Notes under the pieces: generated by a model
Told to the model about the DNA's origin: nothing
Databases searched by the model: none
Seen by the model: the letters and a program-made list of their open reading frames with translations, nothing else
In this document: in pieces, positions 55,935 to 64,000 of the stretch
Numbering within the stretch: the first letter of the stretch is position 1
How the letters are laid out: each line of letters opens with the position of its first letter
Translations under genes and position numbers: made by a program
Assembly (NCBI GenBank): GCA_902624085.1
Contig: CACNWD010000004.1
Location: forward strand, 1 to 64,000
DNA: 64,000 bases
Origin: an uncultured Prochlorococcus sp.
GTDB lineage: Bacteria > Cyanobacteriota > Cyanobacteriia > PCC-6307 > Cyanobiaceae
Direction of reading: 5' to 3'

Positions 55935-57460
55935 CTTTTATCTATCCCTTTAAATACATTTGGCAAATTATCATCAGGAATTATCCTATGAGGTGCCCCA
56001 CTGAAAATCTGTTCAAAATTCGAAAATGAATCTTTAATTTCAGGGCCACTACTGGTGATAATGAACTCCCTTATCCTTTTATCGTGCCATGAACCTCGCA
56101 TTTTAAACACATTTAAAGCTCTAGCCATTTCCCCTTTAATTTCAACATACTGCAGTAATAATATAGTATCTGTAATAGTAGATATATGAGAATCTGTGAT
56201 TGAATGACTTCCCATGAATTCTTCTGCTGTATTTGTAAAAAACCCTGCTATTTCCTCTTGTTTAGCATAGCCTGTAACACCAATAACAAATTGCCTAAAG
56301 GCATTTAAACTAACTCCTCTCGCTAAAGCGGATAAAGAATCTATAGCCATTCTGGTAGGTTTAAATTGATTTATTTGTGTCTTTATAATTTGTAAATGAT
56401 CTTCAAGTCCAGTTGATTCTGGGTAAGCACATATAATTTTAAGTAATCCATCACTTTCCATTTTTTCAAAATCAATCCCCCAACTGGTTGCGTTTCTTAG
56501 GAGTTGAGCTCTTGATTCTTCATAAGCGAAAAGAATTGCTCTTTCCTTATTTCTATATGCATCTTCTATAAATTTAGAGACTAGCATCGTTTTACCAGTT
56601 CCAGTAGCACCAGTAGCAAGAATAATTGAATCTTGAAAGTAGCCTCCTCCGCACATTTCATCAAGATCTTTTACACCAGAACTTATTCGAATATTTGATG
56701 ATCTTTGTGTCAATCTCATAGCTCCCAAAGGAAAAACGCTTATGCCGTTTTCTCCCATTGTGAATGGGAATTCTCCTTTCATATGAGTGGTACCTCTCAA
56801 CTTTAAAACCTCTAGTGTTCTTCTTCTTTTCTCAGACTCAAGAACATTTCTTAGCAATACAACATTATCTGATACAAATTCTTCAACGCCATAACGTGCG
56901 ATGGGTCCATAATCATCTACCCTTTCTGTTGTCATTACTGTAGTAACGCCTATTTCTTTTAATCTCGCAATTAATCGAAAAATTTCTCTTCTAACGACAT
57001 ATATCGCGTCATATTGTTGAAAAACAGCAGTTATTGAATCTATAGCGACTCTTTTTGCTTTATATTTTCTTATTGCATAACTTATCCTTTCAATTAAGCC
57101 TGATAAATCAAAGTTTCCAGCAACATCCTGGCCATCAGGATCAGGAGAAGCATCTAGAATAAATAATTTATTTTGATCAATATGATCTTGAAGATCCCAA
57201 CCAAAACTGGCAGCATTTCTAATAATATCTAATGGTGATTCTTCGAAAGTTACAAAAATACCTGGTTCATCAAAATTATCTATCCCATGATGAAGATATT
57301 GCAAGGAAAATACTGTTTTACCTGTTCCAGAAGTACCACTTACAAGAGTGCTTCTTGATGAAGGTAAACCACCCCTACAAACATCATCAAAGCCCTCTAT
57401 GCCAGTGGGTAATTTTTGCACTTGCATTTTATTTGATTTATTTTGATCAGTTTCTTTCAT
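55931..57460 (-). CDS. kaiC: Circadian clock ATPase KaiC
   Basis: 509 aa; duplicated RecA domains with GTSGTGKTVFSLQYL and GATGTGKTMLVSKF, phosphosite region DSHISTITDTILLLQYVEIKGEM. Confidence 0.98.
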   Translation of the reverse strand: MKETDQNKSNKMQVQKLPTGIEGFDDVCRGGLPSSRSTLVSGTSGTGKTVFSLQYLHHGIDNFDEPGIFVTFEESPLDIIRNAASFGWDLQDHIDQNKLFILDASPDPDGQDVAGNFDLSGLIERISYAIRKYKAKRVAIDSITAVFQQYDAIYVVRREIFRLIARLKEIGVTTVMTTERVDDYGPIARYGVEEFVSDNVVLLRNVLESEKRRRTLEVLKLRGTTHMKGEFPFTMGENGISVFPLGAMRLTQRSSNIRISSGVKDLDEMCGGGYFQDSIILATGATGTGKTMLVSKFIEDAYRNKERAILFAYEESRAQLLRNATSWGIDFEKMESDGLLKIICAYPESTGLEDHLQIIKTQINQFKPTRMAIDSLSALARGVSLNAFRQFVIGVTGYAKQEEIAGFFTNTAEEFMGSHSITDSHISTITDTILLLQYVEIKGEMARALNVFKMRGSWHDKRIREFIITSSGPEIKDSFSNFEQIFSGAPHRIIPDDNLPNVFKGIDKS

Positions 57461-57526
57461 ATTTGTAATATTTTAATTTTGAATAACTGTTGTAAGTATA
57501 ACTATAGAGAATTTTCTATTTTTATC

Positions 57527-57841
57527 TTACTTAACCTTTACTTCCGATTCATGTAGTTCGTCGAAAAGTAAATCTAATCCAATCAAGACTTTTTCTCTAT
57601 CCGACAAATCACCAATGATTTTTCTTACAGGAGGAGGGAGTATCTTCGCTAATGTTGGTGTAGCTAAAATCTTGTCTTCCTCAGCTAATTGTGGACTTTT
57701 TAACACATCTATAACTTTCAACGCATAAACACCTTTAAATTCTGTTTCTAATATGCCCTTCAAAGTATTTAGAGCTCTCATAGAGTTAGGAGTATTTCCT
57801 GCTACATATAATTTTAGAATATAAGTTTTTCTGGCGGCCAT
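57527..57841 (-). CDS. kaiB: Circadian clock protein KaiB
   Basis: 104 aa; [29 protein letters not shown]...[34 protein letters not shown]. Confidence 0.98.
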   Translation of the reverse strand: MAARKTYILKLYVAGNTPNSMRALNTLKGILETEFKGVYALKVIDVLKSPQLAEEDKILATPTLAKILPPPVRKIIGDLSDREKVLIGLDLLFDELHESEVKVK

Positions 57842-57990
57842 TTAACACCTCATAATTATATACATAATATTTATTCTAGATATATCTTGACTAAATACAC
57901 TAATAAAAGTCAAAATAGTAAAAACTAAATGATTGCAAGTTAAGGCATAATACAACCTATACTGTTGAGCCTTATTGCGTCCATAACAAC

Positions 57991-58422
57991 ATGACAACCA
58001 CAAAAAATTCGAAAACTGCAGTTGCAGAAAATAATCTTTTTGCCATAGCAGAAACCTCAGGGAGACAATTTCTATTTAAGGTAAATAAATATTATGATTT
58101 AGATAGAATTAATGCTAAAGAAAAAGAAAAAATCATTTTAGATAATATCCTTCTCATAAAGGACAATAAAAGTATCTCCATTGGAAAACCTTACATAAAA
58201 AATGCCAAAATTGAATTAGAAGTAATGTCTCATTTAAGAGATAAGAAAATAATTGTTTATAAGATGAGGCCAAAAAAGAAAACTAGAAGAAAAATGGGTC
58301 ATAGACAAGAACTTACCAGGGTTATGGTAAAATCTATTACAATAAATAAAAGTGAATCTAAGAACTCAACAAAAGCTGAAAGTTCTAAGAAATCAACAAG
58401 CACCAAAAAAGAGGAATCTTAA
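57991..58422 (+). CDS. rplU: 50S ribosomal protein L21 with Lys/Ser-rich C-terminal tail
   Basis: 143 aa; FAIAETSGRQFLFKVNKYYDLDRI, KMRPKKKTRRKMGHRQELTRV; tail SESKNSTKAESSKKSTSTKKEES. Confidence 0.94.
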   Translation: MTTTKNSKTAVAENNLFAIAETSGRQFLFKVNKYYDLDRINAKEKEKIILDNILLIKDNKSISIGKPYIKNAKIELEVMSHLRDKKIIVYKMRPKKKTRRKMGHRQELTRVMVKSITINKSESKNSTKAESSKKSTSTKKEES

Positions 58423-58436
58423 TTAAAGACTGAATT

Positions 58437-58697
58437 ATGGCACACAAAAAAGGAACTGGCTCCACAAGAAACGGTAGAGATTCAAATTCTAAGCGTCTAG
58501 GAGTTAAAGCATATGGAGGAGAAAAAGTAACTGCGGGTTCAATAATAATAAGGCAAAGAGGTACTTCATTTTTACCAGGTTTAAACGTAGGGAAAGGTAA
58601 AGATGATACTTTATTTGCTTTGAAAGATGGAATAGTTAGTTACGAAAGCATCAAAAGAAATTTAAGAAATAGAAAAAGAGTAAATATAGTTATTTAA
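58437..58697 (+). CDS. rpmA: 50S ribosomal protein L27
   Basis: 86 aa; [43 protein letters not shown]. Confidence 0.98.
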   Translation: MAHKKGTGSTRNGRDSNSKRLGVKAYGGEKVTAGSIIIRQRGTSFLPGLNVGKGKDDTLFALKDGIVSYESIKRNLRNRKRVNIVI

Positions 58698-58698
58698 C

Positions 58699-59439
58699 TC
58701 AAACTTTCTTTTTATAAACTCTTGTTGTTATTAATAAAGGATGGAAAGTCTCTATAAATTTATATTGCAAGGTTTCAAAAAATTTCGAAACTAATCTCTC
58801 TTCATCAAGGTGAAATGGATATTCATTGTTGTCACCCTTGTAGAAATACCAATTAAATATAGAAACTGAATCTTCTGACATGATTTCATGAAATTCATCA
58901 AGTTGCATTGCAGGATCATCCAAATGTTCTAAAACATCTAAGCACACAATTGAATCAAATTTTTTGATATTTGTATCTTTAATAGATTTATGGAAAGATA
59001 TTTTTTGATCCAATCCCAATTTTTTGGCTCTAAATTTTACAAATTCTCTATTTGTTTCGTTTATATCAACAAAAAAGACATGTTCTACATTCTCTGACAT
59101 GGCGTTAGCCAATGTGTGTGTCCCAATCCCACCTCCAAAATCCAAGACCATATTTTGAGAAAAAGTTTGTTGCAACTTCAATGTACTTCCGATATATTCT
59201 TTACTAGTCAAATGCCAAGCAGATAGATCTGCCAGATGCTTATCGCCAACAATATCTTCATAAAATGCGGAATTCTCAACTGAACTATTCCCCGGATGGA
59301 TATTAGCCAAATTCATTTTTGCATTAATGAGAAAATTATTAAAATTATCCTCATTAATAGGTAAAAATTCTATTAGGTGCGACTTTAGTTCAAAAGCATC
59401 TTTAAAGAAATCATTTAATATGGTTTTATTCTTTTTCAA
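58699..59439 (-). CDS. Class I SAM-dependent methyltransferase
   Basis: 246 aa; NMVLDFGGGIGTHTLANAM, VFFVDINETN, FDSIVCLDVLEHLDDP. Confidence 0.85.
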   Translation of the reverse strand: MKKNKTILNDFFKDAFELKSHLIEFLPINEDNFNNFLINAKMNLANIHPGNSSVENSAFYEDIVGDKHLADLSAWHLTSKEYIGSTLKLQQTFSQNMVLDFGGGIGTHTLANAMSENVEHVFFVDINETNREFVKFRAKKLGLDQKISFHKSIKDTNIKKFDSIVCLDVLEHLDDPAMQLDEFHEIMSEDSVSIFNWYFYKGDNNEYPFHLDEERLVSKFFETLQYKFIETFHPLLITTRVYKKKV

Positions 59440-59509
59440 TTTTCACAAGTTGTTATTTATTTAAAATAATAAAATAAAGAATAATGTTTTCATAAAATCT
59501 TAATATCTA

Positions 59510-60430
59510 ATGGAAGTAAATGATGGTTTCTTAATTATTAATAAAAGTAAAAATTGCACATCTCATGATTGTGTAAAAAGAATTAAAAGAATTTTTAATA
59601 TCAAGAAAGTTGGACACACTGGAACCTTAGATCCTCAAGTGACTGGTGTTTTACCTTTAGCTCTTGGATCAGCGACAAGATTTATTCAGTATTTACCTCA
59701 AGAAAAATCATACGTAGGAATAATTCAACTTGGTATAAAGACTTCAACTGATGATATCCATGGGGAAATCATGAAACAAAAAGATGTTCCAAAATTAACC
59801 TTTGATGATTTAGATGATAGTCTAAATTCATTCAGAGGAATAATTCAACAAATTCCACCACAAGTTTCAAGCGTTCATATAAATGGTGAAAGGGCTTATA
59901 AAAAATCTTGGAGAAAAGAAGATTTTACTTTACCTTCAAAAGAGGTAAAAGTAGAATCATTAATATTGAAAAATTGGAATCAAGCAAATGGTCAATTAAG
60001 GATTGAAATAAATTGTTCATCAGGAACTTATATAAGATCAATAGCTAGAGATTTAGGAATTTTATTAAAATCTGAGGGATGCTTGTATGATCTTAGACGA
60101 ACTAAAGCATCGGGTTTTAGTGAAGACACATCAAACAGTTTAGATTATCTTGTTAAAAGACATAATGAAAAAGATAAATTCATTATTCCAATAGAAGAAG
60201 CACTAGATCATCTGCCCAAAATTCATTTAGCTAGTGAATTAGATATTCTCTATTGGAGGACAGGCAGGCAAATTGAATTAAGAGCTACAAATCTAATTAA
60301 AAACGTTTATCAATCTAAGCAAAATAAATTTCTAGTATTTGATGATAAATATCAGTTATTAGGAATCGGAATTTATGTTCGTAAAGATTATGATCTTTTA
60401 CTACCAAAACTAGTTCTTAATTCTAAGTAA
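59510..60430 (+). CDS. truB: tRNA pseudouridine(55) synthase TruB
   Basis: 306 aa; KVGHTGTLDPQVTGVLPLALG, YIRSIARDLG. Confidence 0.96.
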   Translation: MEVNDGFLIINKSKNCTSHDCVKRIKRIFNIKKVGHTGTLDPQVTGVLPLALGSATRFIQYLPQEKSYVGIIQLGIKTSTDDIHGEIMKQKDVPKLTFDDLDDSLNSFRGIIQQIPPQVSSVHINGERAYKKSWRKEDFTLPSKEVKVESLILKNWNQANGQLRIEINCSSGTYIRSIARDLGILLKSEGCLYDLRRTKASGFSEDTSNSLDYLVKRHNEKDKFIIPIEEALDHLPKIHLASELDILYWRTGRQIELRATNLIKNVYQSKQNKFLVFDDKYQLLGIGIYVRKDYDLLLPKLVLNSK

Positions 60431-60433
60431 ATA

Positions 60434-61621
60434 CTACTTATATATTTCTTTGAATGGTTTAATTTGAATTTGCTTATAATAATGCTTCAAAATATCTTTA
60501 GCTTGGTACCCACGCATGGCTAAATGTTTTGCTCCCCATTGACTCATACCAACCCCATGGCCAGATCCCATTCCAGAAATCAGTAATGAGTTATTTGTAT
60601 TTTTAATCTTATTATTTTCTGGATTTGTATTAACTTCAATAAAATTAAATCTAAATAAAGTACTTTTTAAACCCATTTTTTTTCTCAGACTTGTCCCTGA
60701 GAAATCAAGCGAGCCATAATTACCAATTAATTTAATATTTTTAACACGTCCAGTTTTAGTAATATCTAGTATTTCCATATCCTTAATTCCACCAATGTTA
60801 GGGAATAGTATTTGCAATTCTTTATTAGAAAATATTTTTTTCCAATACAACTTTGGATTCTTTTGATCAAAATCTTTAACACTAATAAGATAAGGATATT
60901 TATCCCTCCAAACATCCTCACTATTCTCTGTCATACCTGCCGAACTACTATGAAATAATGCATTTATTAGTTTATTTTTATGAGTAATAACTAATGATCT
61001 TGTATCTTTTACCGCTTTATTTGTTCTATATGTTTTCGATTCTAAACCATTATAAACCTGATCACTTTGCGTGGAGTCGATATCGTACAAAGCATTTCCA
61101 GTTTTCTTTAAAGCATAAGTTCTGGAAGCTATAGCTTGCGCTTTTAAGGCCTCTAAAGGCCATCTATGTGGCATCTCTGAACCTACTACACTTGTAAGAT
61201 ATTTTTCAATTCCAAGTATGTTTACAACAAAAATTTCATTTTTTAAAAATTTGATCTTAATCAATCCAGAATATCTTTTACCTCCAACCCATATCCCCCT
61301 TTTATCATAGGATTTTATAACAAATCCTTTATCATCCTTAATTTCATAGACTTTTGATTTGTTTTTATCAAAAAATAGTTTTGTTGAATTCTTCCCTTTT
61401 TTTAAAGTTATTCCTTTCACATTTTTTTTTATTAGATTTTTATAATTAAAAATCAAAGGAATATTCCTATCAGCCCTGATTCTCAAGTTTTTTTCTTTAG
61501 ATATAAGGACCCGAATTATTGGTCCATTTGAAGCATTTAAATTTTGATTACAAAAAAATGAGAGAGATATAAAACCAATAACAAAATATTTATTGGTAAG
61601 TTTTAAAGGTGTTGTAAGCAC
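60434..61621 (-). CDS. SpoIID/LytB domain protein
   Basis: 395 aa; signal peptide; VVGSEMPHRWPLEALKAQAIASRTYAL, SGMGSGHGVGMSQWGAKHLA. Confidence 0.9.
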   Translation of the reverse strand: MLTTPLKLTNKYFVIGFISLSFFCNQNLNASNGPIIRVLISKEKNLRIRADRNIPLIFNYKNLIKKNVKGITLKKGKNSTKLFFDKNKSKVYEIKDDKGFVIKSYDKRGIWVGGKRYSGLIKIKFLKNEIFVVNILGIEKYLTSVVGSEMPHRWPLEALKAQAIASRTYALKKTGNALYDIDSTQSDQVYNGLESKTYRTNKAVKDTRSLVITHKNKLINALFHSSSAGMTENSEDVWRDKYPYLISVKDFDQKNPKLYWKKIFSNKELQILFPNIGGIKDMEILDITKTGRVKNIKLIGNYGSLDFSGTSLRKKMGLKSTLFRFNFIEVNTNPENNKIKNTNNSLLISGMGSGHGVGMSQWGAKHLAMRGYQAKDILKHYYKQIQIKPFKEIYK

Positions 61622-61710
61622 TTTGTTTTAGAAACAAATTTTGCATTTGCCTTAGTTTGCCTAAAAGTTTAGATTTAATCTAGGCATTACATACAAAAAT
61701 ATTTTTATAA

Positions 61711-62649
61711 GTGAACATTACTTTCCTAGGAACTAGTTCAGGAGTCCCAACACTTACAAGAAATGTCTCTTCTCTTGCTCTTAAGCTTTCACAAAAAGCT
61801 GAGGTTTGGCTTTTTGACTGCGGAGAAGGGACACAACATCAATTAATTAAAAGTACAATAAAATCCTCTCAAATCAGAAAGATTTTTATTACACATATGC
61901 ATGGTGACCATATTTATGGATTACCAGGTTTATTAGCTACACTTGGACTCTCTGGCAATAGCAAAGGTATAGATATCTATGGTCCTTCAAATCTTAAAAA
62001 TTTTATTTCTTCTGCTTTAAAAAATAGCTACTGCAAAATTTCTTATCCTCTTAAATTTTTTGAAGTGGAAAATTCTGCACAAACAAATACCAATTTATTT
62101 GAGGATGAGCTTATGGAGGTTAGATGTGCATCTCTAAAGCATAGGCTACCCGCTTTTGGATATCGAGTCAATGAAAAGGATAAACCAGGGCAATTCAATC
62201 TTGAAAAAGCAAAAAAATTAAATATTCCAGAAGGGCCAATTTACGGTAGATTACATTCTGGTCAGAGAGTTAAATTAGAAGATGGAAGGATTTTAAATGG
62301 AAGTGATTTCTGTGGTGAGACAAAAAAAGGTGAGAGTTTTGTTTATTGCACAGACACAATTTTTAGCGAAAGAGCTGTCGAACTATCAAAAAATGTTGAT
62401 TTATTAGTTCATGAGTCAACCTTTTCAGAGAAAGATGAAGAAATGGCATTTGAAAAGTTACATTCAACAACTACTATGGCGGCAAAAACTGCTTTATTAT
62501 CAAATGCAAAAAAATTAGTTTTAACTCATATAAGTCCAAGATACACACCAAAAAGTGTAGTCAAGCCAATAGATCTGCTTAATGAAGCCAAACAAATATT
62601 TCCTAATACATTTCTGGCAAAAGACTTTTTAACTACAAAAATTAGATGA
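61711..62649 (+). CDS. rnz: Ribonuclease Z
   Basis: 312 aa; GTG start; [45 protein letters not shown]. Confidence 0.95.
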   Translation: MNITFLGTSSGVPTLTRNVSSLALKLSQKAEVWLFDCGEGTQHQLIKSTIKSSQIRKIFITHMHGDHIYGLPGLLATLGLSGNSKGIDIYGPSNLKNFISSALKNSYCKISYPLKFFEVENSAQTNTNLFEDELMEVRCASLKHRLPAFGYRVNEKDKPGQFNLEKAKKLNIPEGPIYGRLHSGQRVKLEDGRILNGSDFCGETKKGESFVYCTDTIFSERAVELSKNVDLLVHESTFSEKDEEMAFEKLHSTTTMAAKTALLSNAKKLVLTHISPRYTPKSVVKPIDLLNEAKQIFPNTFLAKDFLTTKIR

Positions 62650-62737
62650 ACTGCAACAGTTCGTTAGAAGAAGTCTCTTATATGACCAACCCATGAAATA
62701 ATAGTCTTATGGTTTTATTAAATTGATTTAGTTCGAA

Positions 62738-63286
62738 ATGTTTTCATTTATTGCTTTCCTTAAAAAGTCTTATACTAGACTATTGATTTTTCTCCCATTA
62801 GTAGTTGGATTACTAATAAGTCCTATAACTGCTAATGCACTTTACCCGAGCGATCCTTCATCTGTAGATGTTTTAAAAGAGGACTATCGCGGAAAAGATC
62901 TTCAAAATACAGAATATGTTAAATATGATTTATCTAGTCAAGATCTCTCAGAAGTAAATTTACAGGGTGCTTACATGAGTGTAACAACAGCCAAAAACTC
63001 AAGCTTTAAGGGTGCGAATATGAAGGATTTAATTGCATATGCCACCAGATTTGATAATGCTGATCTTTCTGATGCTGACTTAACAAATGGTGAGCTTATG
63101 AAAAGTGTTTTTGACGGAGCTGCAATTGAAGGAACAGATTTTACAAACGCTAACTTAGATCTATCTCAAAGGAAAGCGCTTTGTTCAAGAGCTTCTGGAA
63201 CAAACTCAAAAACTGGAATTGATACATTTGATAGTCTAGAATGCGCCACAATAAAAGGCTACACACCTCCTAAGCCTAAAGCCTAA
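62738..63286 (+). CDS. Exported pentapeptide-repeat protein
   Basis: 182 aa; signal peptide ending ITANA; repeats DLSEVNLQGAYMS, SFKGANMKDL, NADLSDADLTNGEL, TDFTNANLD. Confidence 0.88.
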   Translation: MFSFIAFLKKSYTRLLIFLPLVVGLLISPITANALYPSDPSSVDVLKEDYRGKDLQNTEYVKYDLSSQDLSEVNLQGAYMSVTTAKNSSFKGANMKDLIAYATRFDNADLSDADLTNGELMKSVFDGAAIEGTDFTNANLDLSQRKALCSRASGTNSKTGIDTFDSLECATIKGYTPPKPKA

Positions 63287-63293
63287 TAGCAAA

Positions 63294-63659
63294 TTAGTTA
63301 TTTGCGGGAAAGACATTACCAGGTTCCCTCGAACCTGGTTTTTTACTGTACCACCATTCTTGTAATTCACTTGAGAATTTCTCAGCAAATAATGTGATTA
63401 CTGTTTGAACAGGTTTTGATCCTGGTTCTAAAATTTCTACAGAATAAGAGGGACATTTTCTTGAAGCTATATCTGCAACAAATCTTGCACCTATCCGTAT
63501 CCAATAAGGCTCTTTACTTCTCCAAGCTATCCTGCAACACGGCCAAGGTAACTCTTCTCTATCGTAGAGTCTACAACAAGGGCCGATTATTTTATAACTA
63601 TATTGTCCTCCTAAACTAGAATGAATTGAACCATATTCAAAAAAATCTAAACTTCTCAT
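63294..63659 (-). CDS. Conserved-looking hypothetical protein
   Basis: 121 aa ORF with several Cys (IGPCCRLY, LPWPCCRIAW); no family recognised. Confidence 0.65.
   Translation of the reverse strand: MRSLDFFEYGSIHSSLGGQYSYKIIGPCCRLYDREELPWPCCRIAWRSKEPYWIRIGARFVADIASRKCPSYSVEILEPGSKPVQTVITLFAEKFSSELQEWWYSKKPGSREPGNVFPANN
63318..63344 (+). terminator. Intrinsic terminator downstream of the pentapeptide-repeat gene
   Basis: ACCAGGTTC-CCTC-GAACCTGGT perfect 9-bp stem, 4-nt loop, ending in TTTTTT; 32 bp after the stop at 63286. Confidence 0.9.
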
Positions 63660-63747
63660 TTATTTTTTAAAACATATATGAATAGAGAATGACAGAAATT
63701 TATTCTTTGACAACAATAAAGAAGCAATTTTTTATAAAAAAGGAAAA

Positions 63748-64000
63748 TTAGTAAAGTTCTTCCTCTGCGTGAGTAATAATTGTTAAATCAGATGTTGGAT
63801 AAGCTACACAAGGAAGAAAATAACCCTCATCTAACTGTTTTTCATCTAAAAAACTTTGATCCGGCTGAGCAACTTTTCCACAAGCGATTTTACCTACACA
63901 TGTAGAGCATGCTCCTGTTCTACAGGAATATGGGACATCTATGCCTTGATCTTCAACCGCATCTAAAATATATTCGTCATCGGGCACCTCTATAGTTGAA
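63748..64000 (-). CDS. petF: Plant-type [2Fe-2S] ferredoxin, partial (5' end outside window)
   Basis: [62 protein letters not shown]; frame continues upstream past 64000 ([16 protein letters not shown]). Confidence 0.95.
   Translation of the reverse strand, partial: STIEVPDDEYILDAVEDQGIDVPYSCRTGACSTCVGKIACGKVAQPDQSFLDEKQLDEGYFLPCVAYPTSDLTIITHAEEELY

Noticed and set aside
57842-57990. Possible kaiA remnant
   Set aside because: No convincing KaiA-like peptide seen by eye in the short gap; needs translated alignment to decide.

Overview
The window looks like an AT-rich, gene-dense core-genome segment of a high-light-type Prochlorococcus. That assignment rests on composition, gene order and protein families; no search was run. 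I support about 65 protein-coding genes, tRNA-Leu(CAA), tRNA-His(GTG), tRNA-Gly(TCC), and the bacterial SRP RNA (ffs, minus strand, between ftsZ and panB). I also support two clear intrinsic terminators. I saw no rRNA, IS element, prophage, CRISPR array or obvious defence system. Recognisable modules are: a Ni-SOD cluster (sodN, sodX, NicO/UreH-like Ni transporter); a clpR-clpP pair; a lipid A/outer membrane run (lpxB-lpxA-fabZ-lpxC-BamA/Omp85); kaiB-kaiC without kaiA next to nblS; ftsQ-ftsZ; and a patch of small orphan ORFs next to an hli gene. The items most worth a second look are: (1) lnt split at a T8 homopolymer, where one extra base restores a 497-codon ORF; (2) the 349-bp gap between the DUF1825-tyrS-pyrF run and a GIY-YIG-like gene, which contains a compound inverted repeat with two mutually exclusive pairings, an NtcA-like palindrome and a 16-nt imperfect direct repeat; (3) a strong terminator embedded in the 3' coding end of an opposing gene. 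I found no convincing new multi-gene system. The 43.1-43.45 kb intergenic region is the best candidate for an undescribed regulatory element.
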